A DNA stretch of 64,000 bases, from the NCBI RefSeq assembly GCF_014332515.1, contig NZ_VFSD01000016.1, forward strand, positions 62,001 to 126,000, in the 5' to 3' direction. How positions within the stretch are numbered: the stretch's first letter is position 1; each line of letters opens with the position of its first letter. Positions 52,290-61,763 of the stretch are shown in pieces. The notes under the pieces are model-generated. The model was not told the DNA's origin. It ran no database searches and worked only from the letters and a program-made list of their open reading frames with translations. The position numbers and the translations under genes were made by a program. Origin of the DNA: Pontibacter beigongshangensis. Lineage in GTDB: Bacteria > Bacteroidota > Bacteroidia > Cytophagales > Hymenobacteraceae.

Positions 52290-53109
52290 ATTTTTGTAGT
52301 TTCAGCGGTTGAAAAAAATGATTAAGAGGCCCGTGGCCCTGGCCTGTTTTTACATCTTTGCCCTGGTCGATGGCCTGGTGCACATAGGCTTTTGCGTTTC
52401 GGATCGCCTCCGGCACCGGCTGCCCCTGCGCCCTGAAAGCCGCCATGGCCGAAGAAAGTGTGCAGCCGGTGCCGTGGGTGTTGCTAGTTTCGATGTTATC
52501 GGATTCAAAAATCTGCTCCTGCCCGTTCTGCTGCAGAAACACGTCGTAGAGGCGTGGCCCTTCCAGGTGCCCGCCTTTGAGCAGCACCGACCGGCAACCT
52601 GTTCCGAGTATTTTGCGGGCTGCTATTTTCATATCGTCGAGGTTCTTTAACTGCATGCTGGTCAGGATTCCGGCTTCGTCCAGGTTAGGGGTTACCACCT
52701 CGGCCAACGGAAACAGCTGTCGCTTCAGTACCTCAATCGTCTCGTCCTGTATCAGGGTATCGCCGCTGGTGGCAACCATAACCGGGTCCAGAATTACGGG
52801 TACCTGGGGGTAATCCTGTAAGGCAGCCGCAATGGCCTGCACCAATTCCACGCTATGCACCATGCCTATTTTAATGGCAGCAGGCTTAATGTCGTCCATC
52901 ACCGCCCGGATCTGCGCCTGCACAATGTGCGGGGGCACGCTGTGGATACCCGTTACGCCAAGCGTGTTTTGCACTGTAATGGCCGTAATGGCAGAGGTGC
53001 CAAAGCAGCCGAGGGCCGAAAAGGTTTTAAGGTCGGCTTGTATGCCGGCACCACCTCCACTGTCGGAGCCGGCAATGGTGAGCACAGCCGGGTATTTATA
53101 TTTTTCCAT
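52276..53109 (-). CDS. thiD: HMP/HMP-phosphate kinase
   Basis: 277 residues from the Met at 53109 ([28 protein letters not shown]); a start at 53130 is also open. Ribokinase fold with [29 protein letters not shown] and the catalytic [12 protein letters not shown]. Phosphorylates HMP twice. Overlaps thiE and tenA by 14 bp each. Confidence 0.95.
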   Translation of the reverse strand: MEKYKYPAVLTIAGSDSGGGAGIQADLKTFSALGCFGTSAITAITVQNTLGVTGIHSVPPHIVQAQIRAVMDDIKPAAIKIGMVHSVELVQAIAAALQDYPQVPVILDPVMVATSGDTLIQDETIEVLKRQLFPLAEVVTPNLDEAGILTSMQLKNLDDMKIAARKILGTGCRSVLLKGGHLEGPRLYDVFLQQNGQEQIFESDNIETSNTHGTGCTLSSAMAAFRAQGQPVPEAIRNAKAYVHQAIDQGKDVKTGQGHGPLNHFFQPLKLQKYELD

Positions 53110-53746
53110 GGGTGGTTCTGTGTTTCTCAATTTCGTTTCTTAAGGCTTCGGCAGCACGGGCCGGGTCCGGGGCAGAGCATATCGCCGATACCACGGCCAG
53201 GCAATCAGCGCCCGCCCTGATAATGGCTCCGGCATTGGCAGCACTTACCTGCCCTATGGCCACGAGGGGCTTTGAGGTTAAGGATCTGATCCTGCTGATG
53301 CCTTCCAGGCCCCATTCGGTAACGGTGTCGGTTTTAGTAGGGGTAGAGAACACTGGGCTCAGCGCCAGGTAATCGGCCAAGTCTGCGCTTGGGTGCTGCA
53401 GGTGCTCCTCGTATTCCAGGGAATAGCCTAGTATGCCGCAGGCGGTCCAGCGCTTCAGAATCTCAGCAGGTGTCATGTCGTTGTTGCCTACATGAATGCC
53501 CGCTGCGCCGCTTCGCACGGCCACTTTCAGGTTGTCGTTGATGATCAGGGGCACCTGGTAACGGTCGAGCATCTCCTTCAGGCGGAGACTTTTGGCGAGA
53601 AAGGCTTCTTCGGGTAGTTCTTTCTCGCGTAGCTGCACCAGGTCCACGCCCCCTTTCACGGCTGCCTCCACTACCGCTACCAGGTCGCGGCCCAGGCAGG
53701 CTGCTTCGTCTGTAACCAGGTAGAGGCTGTAATTAAATGGCTGCAT
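53096..53746 (-). CDS. thiE: Thiamine phosphate synthase
   Basis: 216 residues. TIM-barrel with [69 protein letters not shown] and [28 protein letters not shown]. Joins HMP-PP and thiazole-P to thiamine-P. Overlaps thiM by 14 bp. Confidence 0.95.
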   Translation of the reverse strand: MQPFNYSLYLVTDEAACLGRDLVAVVEAAVKGGVDLVQLREKELPEEAFLAKSLRLKEMLDRYQVPLIINDNLKVAVRSGAAGIHVGNNDMTPAEILKRWTACGILGYSLEYEEHLQHPSADLADYLALSPVFSTPTKTDTVTEWGLEGISRIRSLTSKPLVAIGQVSAANAGAIIRAGADCLAVVSAICSAPDPARAAEALRNEIEKHRTTHGKI

Positions 53747-54542
53747 GGTTTTGTTCCAGTTTAAGCCGTTGCATAAACACTGCTTCTGACATAGTGTAGA
53801 GCAGGTCGAGGAAGTGCAATTGTAGAGTACCCGGGCCTTCTGCTTTTTCGGCTGCCAATTCGCCTGCCACCCCCATAAGGGCCATGGCAGCAGCTGTGGC
53901 CATTAGTGGCTGATCTGCGGTTACAGCACAGCAGGCCCCGATCAGGGCACTTGCCGTACAGCCCATGCCAGTAACGCGGGCCATCAGGTTATGCCCGTTA
54001 CTCAGCGACAGCCATTGTTCCCCCTGCACCATCAGGTCTATGGCTCCCGATACACAAACTACTGCCCCTGTGGTGCGGCTCAGCTCCTGTGCAGCAGCCA
54101 GCGCTTCAGTGCTTTCGTTTGTGCTGTCTACGCCTTTGGTGCCGGTACTGCTGCTGACGAGCGCCAAAATTTCAGTAGCATTTCCACGGATAACGGTTGG
54201 TTTGTGCTTTAGAAGTTCCTCCAGCACGCGGTTGCGGTAAGGGGTGGCACCTGCTCCCACAGGGTCGAGTACCCAGGGCTTGTGCAGGCTCTCGGCTTGC
54301 AAAACTGCGCGCCTCATGCTCTCCACCCAGTATTCGTCGAGCGTGCCGATGTTTATCACCAGGGCACTTGCTATGCCAACCATAGCCTCTATTTCGGAGT
54401 GGGCATGTGCCATTACCGGCGATGCTCCTGCTGCCAGCAGTGCATTGGCGCTGTTGTTCATAACCACATAGTTGGTGATATTGTGTACCAGCGGCGAATT
54501 AGTTCTAACTGCCTGTACTGTTTTCCAGAGTTGGTCCTTCAT
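53733..54542 (-). CDS. thiM: Hydroxyethylthiazole kinase
   Basis: 269 residues. PLVHNITNYVVMNNSANALLAAGASPVMAH at the N-terminus and GNATEILAL, VSGAIDLM, RVTGMGCTASALIGA in the core. Salvages the thiazole moiety. First gene of thiM-thiE-thiD-tenA, 93 bp downstream of a TPP riboswitch. Confidence 0.95.
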   Translation of the reverse strand: MKDQLWKTVQAVRTNSPLVHNITNYVVMNNSANALLAAGASPVMAHAHSEIEAMVGIASALVINIGTLDEYWVESMRRAVLQAESLHKPWVLDPVGAGATPYRNRVLEELLKHKPTVIRGNATEILALVSSSTGTKGVDSTNESTEALAAAQELSRTTGAVVCVSGAIDLMVQGEQWLSLSNGHNLMARVTGMGCTASALIGACCAVTADQPLMATAAAMALMGVAGELAAEKAEGPGTLQLHFLDLLYTMSEAVFMQRLKLEQNHAAI

Positions 54543-54634
54543 AGCTTGTAGGCTTTAAATAAAACAAGTGGCTAAGCAGGCTCCGGGTGTGGGAGAAATG
54601 AAAAGTGAGGACGACAGAAAGGGTCCTGCATGCT

Positions 54635-54708
54635 TTTTCCTTCGCCGGAATTACCCGGAGCAGGTTCAAAGGGTAATTTCTCAGTCCCCGAAACGGAACA
54701 CCCCTAAA
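54635..54708 (-). ncRNA. TPP riboswitch (THI element)
   Basis: On the minus strand it has all conserved parts in order: GGGGTG, the CTGAGA bulge (54683-54678 region), ACCCTTTGAACCTG, GGGTAATTCCGGCGAAGGA. It precedes thiM, so it controls the salvage operon in response to thiamine pyrophosphate. The expression platform in the 93 bp before thiM is not obvious. Confidence 0.95.
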
Positions 54709-54771
54709 GCCAATGTAAATGTAAGTAAATTAGAACTATGATTCCAGTTTTTGATTTTTCTTTCCGGCGCC

Positions 54772-54819
54772 CAATTTTTCTAATCAAAACAGCCCTCCCG
54801 AGGTTCTGCTGCTGCTCTG
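54772..54819 (+). repeat. Dispersed element A, copy 22
   Basis: Plus-strand copy: AATTTTTCTAATC head, AGCCCTCCCGAGG core, CTGCTGCTGCTC tail. Confidence 0.8.
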
Positions 54820-55033
54820 TAAAGATGCTAGATGCTAGATTTTAGATAATAGATTTTTCGTCTGAATCCGGATGTCAGGCAGGTAAGCGTGAAGAGTGCG
54901 TTTCTTGATTAGATGCCGTGCTGAAAATTCATTCCCAATCGCCGCACATTCTCATCATCTCCAAATCTCCAAATCAACCATTTAACAATTAAGCTATTTA
55001 ACCATCTAACAATCAATAATTAACAACCAGCAA
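54820..55033 (+). repeat. Composite intergenic repeat stretch, no gene
   Basis: The clearest example of the block order: TAGATGCTAGATTTTAGAT iterations (54827-54855), CGTCTGAATCCGGATG, then ATCTCCAAATCTCC and the AACCATTTAACAATTAAGC block, ending AACAACCAGCAATC next to the ABC gene's stop codon. Confidence 0.65.
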
Positions 55034-56548
55034 TCAAATTATCTGACCATTTTGTAGGTGCAGCACCTGGGTTACGCTTTCCGGAATTTCCTGCTGGTAG
55101 TGGGTTACGTAAATCAGGGTGGTGTTGCTTTGCTGGCAGATGGCGTCGAGGAGTTGCTTAAACTGCTGCTGCTGGTGCTGGTCCAGTCCCTGGCAGGGCT
55201 CGTCGAGGATCAGCAGGGGCGGGTTTTTAATGAGTGCCCGGGCCAGCAGGCACAGGCGCTGCGTGCTGGCCGACATATCCTTCAGCAGTTGGTGTGCCTC
55301 CTGTTCTATTTCGAGCAGGTGCATCCAGCGCAGGGCTATGGCAGCATTCGGTGCCTCACTTTTCCGGAACAGGCCCAGCGTGTCGTAGCAGCCGGATTCC
55401 ACCACTTCCAGGCAGGTATTCTCATTTGGGAAATACTGGTACATCTCCGGCGACACAAAACCGATCTTTTTCCGGATGTCCCAGATGGTTTCGCCGCTTC
55501 CTCGCTTGCGGTCGAAGAGGATGAGTTTCTGGGCGTAGGATTGGGGGTTATCGCCGTTGATCAGGCTCAGCAAAGTTGTTTTACCTGCCCCGTTATGGCC
55601 CAGCAGCGCCCACCGCTCTCCCTGCCGCACATGCCAGTTTATGTTTTGCAGGATTGGCCGCTGCCCATAGGTAATATTCACCTGGTCCATTTTAACGATG
55701 GTATCGTAGGCTGCGGCTTTTTTGTGCGAGAGCAGGGCCTGCAGTTCTTCCAGGTCGGGAGCAAAGGCGGGCGTAACAGGTACACGCGCAGGATCGAAAT
55801 CGGCTAGGGGGAGTTGCTCCACAATTTTTCCTTTCTCCAGAATAGCCACATGCGTGAGGGCTTCCGGCACTTCTGCAGGAGAGGTGGCCATTACTACCGT
55901 TATGCCTGAGTCGGTTATCTGCCGGATAAGCTGGTTAAACTCCGCCCGCGTCTGCACATCAAGGCCAGTGAGCGGGTTGTCGAGGAGCAGGAGGCGGGGG
56001 TGCCGCAGCAGGGCAGCCGCCAGCAAAAGCCGCTTGGTTTCGCCATTGGATAACTTAATAAGTTGCTTGTCGAGGAGGGGCTGCAGCTGAAAGGTGCTGC
56101 TGACGGTTTCGACTGTCCAGCGGCTTGCTGCCTCTGCCGGAGCCTCTATGCCGGCCAGGTAGGCAGCCACGGTGGGCGCATCTTCAGAGTCGAGGGCATG
56201 GTAACGCTGCTGGTAGTAAAACTCGGTGATGTTAGACGACAGGTTCCGGAAATTATGTTTCTGCGCCACCTCCGCCACCAGGTTGTGGTGTGTAAACACC
56301 TTGCCCTTTGGCGGATACTGCTGCAGATATTCTTCGTAGTAAACATGCTGCACGCGGCCACTCACCACATTGTATTTGCCGGCTATGGTATGGAGCAGGC
56401 TGGTTTTGCCGGAGCCGCTTTCCCCCACAATTGCCCAATGCTCCCCCTTGTTTATCCGGAACGTCAGGTTGTGGAAAAGGGTATGGTGGAGGTACTTTAC
56501 AGTAATGTTATCGAGCAAAAGCACGGGGGCAGGTGTGGTAAGGGGCAT
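55034..56548 (-). CDS. ModF-like double ABC ATPase
   Basis: 504 residues with two ABC domains and no membrane helix. Domain 1 (about 1-265): Walker A GESGSGKTS, signature LSNGETKR, Walker B LLLLDNPLTGLD, where the catalytic glutamate is Asn. Domain 2 (about 285-504): Walker A GHNGAGKTT, degenerate signature MSASTQRL, Walker B LLILDEPCQGLD intact. So the domains are asymmetric. Relatives of ModF/PhrA have no firm function. No molybdate genes nearby. Confidence 0.85.
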   Translation of the reverse strand: MPLTTPAPVLLLDNITVKYLHHTLFHNLTFRINKGEHWAIVGESGSGKTSLLHTIAGKYNVVSGRVQHVYYEEYLQQYPPKGKVFTHHNLVAEVAQKHNFRNLSSNITEFYYQQRYHALDSEDAPTVAAYLAGIEAPAEAASRWTVETVSSTFQLQPLLDKQLIKLSNGETKRLLLAAALLRHPRLLLLDNPLTGLDVQTRAEFNQLIRQITDSGITVVMATSPAEVPEALTHVAILEKGKIVEQLPLADFDPARVPVTPAFAPDLEELQALLSHKKAAAYDTIVKMDQVNITYGQRPILQNINWHVRQGERWALLGHNGAGKTTLLSLINGDNPQSYAQKLILFDRKRGSGETIWDIRKKIGFVSPEMYQYFPNENTCLEVVESGCYDTLGLFRKSEAPNAAIALRWMHLLEIEQEAHQLLKDMSASTQRLCLLARALIKNPPLLILDEPCQGLDQHQQQQFKQLLDAICQQSNTTLIYVTHYQQEIPESVTQVLHLQNGQII

Positions 56549-56673
56549 GTTTCAAAAGTTAAGAATTTAAAGTTAAGAGTTAAAAGTTGATTTTTACTCT
56601 TCGGTGTCCATCAACCTTTAATTCTTAAGTTGCCAGAACGTCACCTTAATAGCATAAGCAAAAACACATTTGC

Positions 56674-56712
56674 GAATTATGCTAATCAAAATGCCCCTCC
56701 GGAGCTTTTTTA
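56674..56712 (+). repeat. Dispersed element A, copy 23
   Basis: Plus-strand copy: AATTATGCTAATC head, ATGCCCCTCCGGAGC core, no CTG tail; runs straight into the AAGACACAAGAC block. Confidence 0.75.
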
Positions 56713-56818
56713 AGACACAAGACTCAAGACGCAGGACATAAGACACAAGACTTTTTTGTCAGAATCAAGATGATCAGGATTCCAGGATGCATAGGATTTT
56801 TTGTATTTCATATTCTTC

Positions 56819-56875
56819 CTGCCGCGAGCTTTCAGCTCGTGGTTTTAATTAGGCGAGTTTTCAACTCGCGCGGAA
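56819..56875 (+). repeat. REP-like hairpin pair, CGCGAG family
   Basis: CGCGAGCTTTCAGCTCG then GGCGAGTTTTCAACTCGC. Same family as 48750-48887. Confidence 0.65.
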
Positions 56876-56894
56876 CACTCTTTTAAATCTCGCT

Positions 56895-56918
56895 GGGCGT
56901 AGTTTCAGACTACGCCCT
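56895..56918 (+). repeat. REP-like hairpin, GTAGTTT family
   Basis: GGGCGTAGTTTCAGACTACGCCC palindrome followed by TTTTTATTTT, so it could also act as a terminator. Confidence 0.6.
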
Positions 56919-57033
56919 TTTTATTTTGGTTAGTCTGTAACTAACCTCGCTGCCAGAGCAGCGAAGAAATCTGTACGGGCAGACGCTAATCCTGAAAATC
57001 GTTAAATGCGTAGTTTTGCTTCTGTGAAGCAAT

Positions 57034-57083
57034 GGTAGTCGGAGACTACCTGGCATAAAAAGGACGTAGTCGGAAACTACGCC
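57034..57083 (+). repeat. Two REP-like hairpins, GTAGTCGGA variant
   Basis: GGTAGTCGGAGACTACC (57034-57050) and GACGTAGTCGGAAACTACGCC (57063-57083), variants of the GTAGTTT family. Confidence 0.55.
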
Positions 57084-57198
57084 CAGCATCTGATTTTTTT
57101 ATGTCTGCACTGGCCATTCATCTTCAAATCCTCAAATTTCCAAATCCTCAAATTAAAAAATTAGCACATGAAACCATTAGCACATTAACAAGCTGTTC

Positions 57199-57969
57199 CT
57201 AGATTTCATGCAGCAGCATTTCCTGGCTCTGCTGCTTTACAGTGTCTTTTTCTTTTTTCTGCCTCTCCTGCTTTATGTTGCCCAGTCCGATAGAGAGCAC
57301 GAAGTAGAATCTGTTATTGACAGCAGGCGTGTGGCGCAAGGGGTCTGTGCTGTTGTTGATGCTCCATTGTTCCTTTTTGAGGGGGACCAGGTAACCAGCC
57401 CTTACGTTGAGCAGGTAAAACGTCTGGAAAGACCAGCCCAAACCCAGGTCCAGGTTTGGCATCGTTTTGGTAAATTCTTTCGAGTTTGTATTGGTCTGCA
57501 GGTAGTCTTCAAACGACCATATCTCCTGCGGCTTTTCTTTGTACTGATAGTTGAGTCTGGTGTTTTTATAGCCTATGTAGGGGTAGAGCGAAAACTGATA
57601 ATGCCATAGCAGGTCGTAGCCGAGGTTAATGGAGGTGGCCCGGTACTCTACTTCGTGCCGGAACAGGTCGTTGTCTTCTTTTCGGGTAGATTTGTTATAG
57701 GATAAATTTGTGATGATCCTGCCCGTGAAGAGCTGCACGCCATACCCTATGGAGGCTGTCGGAGGTTTCAGGTCGGGGAGGCCGTTTTTGCTCAGCGCCT
57801 GGTTCATGGCGCCGGCATCCATCACCGGGAACTCGAAGGGCAGCATCATGTAGCTGCCAAAAGCGGAACTTTTAGTAGTGTCGGCAACAGTGGTAGAATC
57901 TGACTGGGCGTGCAGCGGGAGTGCCGCAGTCAGCACGAAAGAGAGAAGAAGTAAAAAGGCAGGTTTCAT
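57199..57969 (-). CDS. Hypothetical outer-membrane beta-barrel protein
   Basis: 256 residues. Signal peptide MKPAFLLLLSFVLTAALPLHAQ. From about residue 70 on, alternating hydrophobic/polar strands rich in Tyr and Phe (YGVQLFTGRIITNLSYNKS, LLWHYQFSLYPYIGYKNTRLNYQYK, RFYFVLSIGLGNIK) suggest an 8-10-stranded barrel. A short charged tail follows. No named family recognised. Confidence 0.7.
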   Translation of the reverse strand: MKPAFLLLLSFVLTAALPLHAQSDSTTVADTTKSSAFGSYMMLPFEFPVMDAGAMNQALSKNGLPDLKPPTASIGYGVQLFTGRIITNLSYNKSTRKEDNDLFRHEVEYRATSINLGYDLLWHYQFSLYPYIGYKNTRLNYQYKEKPQEIWSFEDYLQTNTNSKEFTKTMPNLDLGLGWSFQTFYLLNVRAGYLVPLKKEQWSINNSTDPLRHTPAVNNRFYFVLSIGLGNIKQERQKKEKDTVKQQSQEMLLHEI

Positions 57970-58174
57970 ACCTCTAAATTAAGAAAAGGTTTGAATTGCT
58001 GCCGGATAAAGAAGGATAATAAGAAGATTAAATTAAGAAAATAGCGTGCCTCCATTCTAAGTGACTGGTGCAGAAGGTTTAATGAAAAGAGCCAATCTGC
58101 CTCCCTGCTGCGGCCTGAGATGTGGATAGTTCATCTCCAAAAGGCCATGCAGGAAACCAGAAAAGCAGCAGTGC

Positions 58175-58555
58175 CTAATCTTCGTAAAACTCTACCAGCG
58201 AAGAGAAGAAACTGTGGGTCCAGCCTTCTGTTATTTCTTCGAACGCCTCGTCAGGGATGTTAGTGTGGCGGAGCTCGGCTGAGGTGCCTGCTTTGTGCGG
58301 GTGCAGCTTTAGGGTTACGATGGAGCGCTCCTGCTGGTCGCCGAAGTACCATTCCTGCATCACCATTTTATTTTCCTCAAACTCCAGGTTCCTGCCCACT
58401 ATGTCGCCATCGAACCACGAGAACTCCGAGCCCGGCTCTGTCGACATCTCGGCTTTGTCGCCTGTCCAGAGCTGGAGGGTGATCGGGTTGGTGAGGGCAG
58501 CGTACACCTCTTCCGGGGAGGCAGGTATGATATAGTATTTTTTAAAATCTTTCAT
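58175..58555 (-). CDS. SRPBCC (START-like/AHSA1) family protein
   Basis: 126 residues. DFKKYYIIPASPEEVYAALTNPITLQLWTG and GWTHSFFSSLVEFYED mark the START-like helix-grip fold of the AHSA1 group. Binds an unknown hydrophobic ligand or acts in stress; no enzyme motif. Followed upstream by the VF530-type gene 34 bp away on the same strand. Confidence 0.88.
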   Translation of the reverse strand: MKDFKKYYIIPASPEEVYAALTNPITLQLWTGDKAEMSTEPGSEFSWFDGDIVGRNLEFEENKMVMQEWYFGDQQERSIVTLKLHPHKAGTSAELRHTNIPDEAFEEITEGWTHSFFSSLVEFYED

Positions 58556-58589
58556 GTAAGTACCGGTTTAGGCAGGAGAACAACTTATT

Positions 58590-58808
58590 TTATTTTTTGA
58601 AAGTCCTGACGTAGAGCCGCTCCACTTTTTCGCGGGCCCAGGGCGTTTTGCGCAGAAACGTAAGGCTCGACTTAATGGTGGGGTTGTTGTTGAAGCTGTT
58701 GATGTTGATTTTATAACCCAACTCCTCCCAGCCATAAAAATCGACCAGCTGAACCAGGATCTGTTCCAGGGTAATGCCGTGCAAAGGATTGTTCTTTTGT
58801 TCTTCCAT
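58590..58808 (-). CDS. VF530/DUF2132 family DNA-binding-like protein
   Basis: 72 residues from the Met at 58808 ([21 protein letters not shown]), the family length. An upstream frame to 58937 has no family support. Conserved [44 protein letters not shown]530 has a DNA-binding-like fold; function unproven. Likely co-transcribed with the SRPBCC gene. Confidence 0.88.
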   Translation of the reverse strand: MEEQKNNPLHGITLEQILVQLVDFYGWEELGYKININSFNNNPTIKSSLTFLRKTPWAREKVERLYVRTFKK

Positions 58809-58980
58809 GGGTTGCGCGTATTGCTTCTGGCAGGATGACAGGCTTGGTAATAGGTTTTTTCCCGGCCGTTTGCTCACTGCCAGGGCAAAGTAACAAAAAA
58901 TAGCGGCCATTTCCAGCAGCCTCAATAGCCGGAGCAATTTCTTTTAGCTGATCGGTTTATCCCGGAGAGCGGTTTTAAGT

Positions 58981-60042
58981 TTATTCTTCTGCTGGCGGAG
59001 CACTCTCCAGGCCTTTGTTAAAGGCGCTGATAAAGGCATGCCGCAGCACGTTAAAGATGGTGGTGGAGAGGTCGGTGTCCATCTGGGAGATGTCGCCTTT
59101 TATGGGCACCTTGGTGGCTACCTGGTCGCGGGGCTGGTTCTCGGCTGCTTCTGCAAAAAGCCCGGCTATGGCCTCCCAGGCCGCCCTGAAAAAGCCGCCT
59201 TCCTCCTTGTCTTTTTTCCAGTTGAGCACTTTTACATGCTCAAAGAAGGGTTTCATATAGCCGTCCAGTTGCCCGTCTGTCAGCTTCAGCTCGCTGTACA
59301 TGTCCAGGGTGCCGCGCTCCACATCAAATTTGCCGTAGGCTTCGATAAAACTGTTCACGGCTGTCAGGTCCACTTTGGTGAGCTCCATTTTCATGTCGAA
59401 ATCGGGAATTTCTTTCAGGGCGTTTGCCTTCATCTGGCCTTTCAGCTGGCCCCCGCCAATGGAGCTGCCTGTCAGGGTGATGTCTGATGGCAGTTTCTCG
59501 TTTTCCTTTTCCACATTTGCCAGGTTGTGGGCCACCAGGTGCATCTGCTCAATATAGAGGCTAATATCCGGCGAAGCGCCAAAATCAAGGTACGCGATAC
59601 GCCCCTGGGTTGCCTCCAACCGATTTATTGTAATGGGCATCAGGTCTTTTACGACTTCGGTCCAGTGCTCGCGGGTCGGCTCGTTGGTGGAGTCGGCCGG
59701 GGCTTCCACAAAGTTTATCTCCGGCTGCAGCATCACTATTTCGCTCACCACTTTGCCTTTCAGCAAGGATTTCCACTCTACCGAGAGGTCGGTTTTCTTT
59801 ATCTGGATAAAAGGGTATTTCGGATTTCCGTTCTCCTCAACCAGGTGCAGGCCGTCTATGGTGTACGCGCCGCGGTACAGGTGCAGGTCAATATCTTCTA
59901 CATAACCGTTGTAGCCGGGGAGCTCGCTGAGCGTTTTGTTTACATAGCGTTTCACGAGGCTGGGAAGCGCCAGCCTGAACAGGAGCAGTACTACCACCAC
60001 CGCTGCTACAATGGCAAACGTTTTGTTATAACGCTTTTTCAT
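58981..60042 (-). CDS. DUF748/AsmA-like membrane-anchored protein
   Basis: 353 residues. One N-terminal helix (about 8-27, AIVAAVVVVLLLFRLALP), then a periplasmic beta-rich domain with VEDIDLHLYRGAYTIDGLHLVEENG and repeated strand-turn units, as in DUF748/AsmA relatives that act at the cell envelope, possibly in lipid transport or outer-membrane quality control. C-terminal helix FISAFNKGLES. Confidence 0.8.
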   Translation of the reverse strand: MKKRYNKTFAIVAAVVVVLLLFRLALPSLVKRYVNKTLSELPGYNGYVEDIDLHLYRGAYTIDGLHLVEENGNPKYPFIQIKKTDLSVEWKSLLKGKVVSEIVMLQPEINFVEAPADSTNEPTREHWTEVVKDLMPITINRLEATQGRIAYLDFGASPDISLYIEQMHLVAHNLANVEKENEKLPSDITLTGSSIGGGQLKGQMKANALKEIPDFDMKMELTKVDLTAVNSFIEAYGKFDVERGTLDMYSELKLTDGQLDGYMKPFFEHVKVLNWKKDKEEGGFFRAAWEAIAGLFAEAAENQPRDQVATKVPIKGDISQMDTDLSTTIFNVLRHAFISAFNKGLESAPPAEE

Positions 60043-60207
60043 TTTCTGGTCTCTTTAACTAAACAGGCGGCATAGCCCGGTTCCTTTCACGGCAATCCCA
60101 TCTTTTGTCAGTATACGAAAATGAGGGCCCGTGTTTGGTCATAAGCCGGTCAGCGTACAGGATGCACGCTACTTTTTGCTAAAAGATTCTGTAACATGGA
60201 GTAGGAC

Positions 60208-60249
60208 ATTTTTCTAATCAAAATGCCCCTCCGGAGCCTGCTGCTACTG
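60208..60249 (+). repeat. Dispersed element A, copy 24
   Basis: Plus-strand copy: ATTTTTCTAATC head, ATGCCCCTCCGGAGC core, CTGCTGCTACTG tail, in the divergent gap before cfa. Confidence 0.8.
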
Positions 60250-60408
60250 AAAGCCCGGCAGAGAATTGCTTACGCTACAGGCAGGCAGGTCCGACTTTTT
60301 ATGTAATAACATATCTCTATATATTTATTGTTACCCCATTCAGAAGTTTAACGTACTGCAATAAACTGGCTTACCTGAATCGCTTCACCTCTAAATTCTC
60401 AATTCAGC

Positions 60409-61530
60409 ATGAACAACGAGCAACTCCGGCAAAACGTGATCTCAATTCTGGCAACCGCAAACGTGAAGGTAAACGGCCCCAACCCTTGGGACCTGCAGGT
60501 GCACGACGACCGCTTCTATGGGCGTGTACTGAGCCAGGGCACGCTGGGGCTCGGCGAATCGTATATGGACGGCTGGTGGGACTGCGACCGGCTGGATGAA
60601 TTCGTTTTCAGGGCGCTGCGGGCCGATTTGTACAAAACCGTAAAGTTTGGCTGGAAAACTAAGCTGCAGATGCTGCTGGCGCTCGTGCTGAACAAGCAGT
60701 CTAAAAGCAAAGCGACCCGAAACGCCCGGCGCCACTACGACATCGGCAACAACCTGTACCAGCGCATGCTTGACAAGCGCATGGCCTACAGCTGCGGCTA
60801 CTGGCAAGGAGCAGACTCCCTCGATATGGCCCAGGAAAACAAGCTCGACCTGATTTGCCGCAAAATAAACCTGCAGCCTGGTCAGCGGGTGCTCGACATT
60901 GGCTGTGGCTGGGGCAGCTTCGCTAAATTTGCCGCAGAGCGCTACGGGGCCGAAGTGGTAGGCGTCACCGTGTCGGAGAAGCAGCTAGAGCTGGGCCGCG
61001 AGATGTGCAAAGGCCTGCCCGTTGAACTACGGATGCAGGACTACCGCGATGTGCGGGAGCAGTTCGACCATATTGTGTCTGTCGGCATGGCAGAGCATGT
61101 GGGCTACCGCAACCACCGCACCTATATGCAAACGGCGGCGCGTTGCCTCAAAGACGATGGCCTGTTCCTGCTACACACCATCGGGCACCCATTCTCCAAA
61201 ACCTCCGCCGATCCGTTTACAAATACCTACATTTTCCCGAATTGCCTGATTCCTTCCCTCAAACAGTTGGGGGCGGCCATGGAGCATGTTTTTGTACTGG
61301 AAGACCTGCATAACTTCGGAGCCGACTACGACCACACACTTATTGCCTGGTTCCGCAACTTCGACCAGCACTGGCCTGAACTGCAGGAAGAATACGGTGA
61401 TCGCTTTTACCGCATGTGGAAGTATTACCTGCTCTCCAGCGCCGGCTCCTTCCGGGCCCGCAACAACCAGCTCTGGCAAATGGTGCTTTCTAAAAAAGGA
61501 GTTTTGGGAGGCTACCAGTCGGTTAGGTAA
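60409..61530 (+). CDS. cfa: Cyclopropane-fatty-acyl-phospholipid synthase
   Basis: 373 residues. N-terminal GESYMDGWWDCDRLDEFVF, then the SAM site VLDIGCGWGSFAKFAAERYG (about 162-181), AEHVGYRNHRTYM and the C-terminal LIAWFRNFDQHWPELQ. Cyclopropanates unsaturated phospholipid acyl chains, the products of the desaturase at 21.6 kb. Single gene. Confidence 0.94.
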   Translation: MNNEQLRQNVISILATANVKVNGPNPWDLQVHDDRFYGRVLSQGTLGLGESYMDGWWDCDRLDEFVFRALRADLYKTVKFGWKTKLQMLLALVLNKQSKSKATRNARRHYDIGNNLYQRMLDKRMAYSCGYWQGADSLDMAQENKLDLICRKINLQPGQRVLDIGCGWGSFAKFAAERYGAEVVGVTVSEKQLELGREMCKGLPVELRMQDYRDVREQFDHIVSVGMAEHVGYRNHRTYMQTAARCLKDDGLFLLHTIGHPFSKTSADPFTNTYIFPNCLIPSLKQLGAAMEHVFVLEDLHNFGADYDHTLIAWFRNFDQHWPELQEEYGDRFYRMWKYYLLSSAGSFRARNNQLWQMVLSKKGVLGGYQSVR

Positions 61531-61589
61531 CCTGTTCAGGATATTGCCTGACTCAGGATCTACAGGAGGAGCAGGATGTTTAGAAAACT

Positions 61590-61643
61590 AAATTATTCTA
61601 ATGGATTTGGCCCTTCAGAGGCTTTACTGCTTCTGCTGCTCTT
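61590..61643 (+). repeat. Dispersed element A, copy 25
   Basis: Plus-strand copy: AATTATTCTAATG head, GGCCCTTCAGAGGC core, CTGCTTCTGCTGCTC tail. Confidence 0.75.
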
Positions 61644-61763
61644 TAAGCCTGAGTTTTCCTATAAGGATCTTCTTCCAGTAGTTTAATGCATATGAGAGTG
61701 TTTAGAACCGGAGCATTACAACAGCGAAAAAGAAACCAGAGCCTATCTGGCCTGTTCTAATTT

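Larger units (their letters stand above)
56711..57190 (+). repeat. Composite intergenic repeat stretch, no gene
   Basis: AAGACACAAGAC iterations (56711-56752), TTTTTTGTCAGAATCAAG, then REP hairpins (56819-57083), then ATCTTCAAATCCTC and TTAGCACAT blocks up to the next stop codon. No gene in about 480 bp. Confidence 0.6.
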
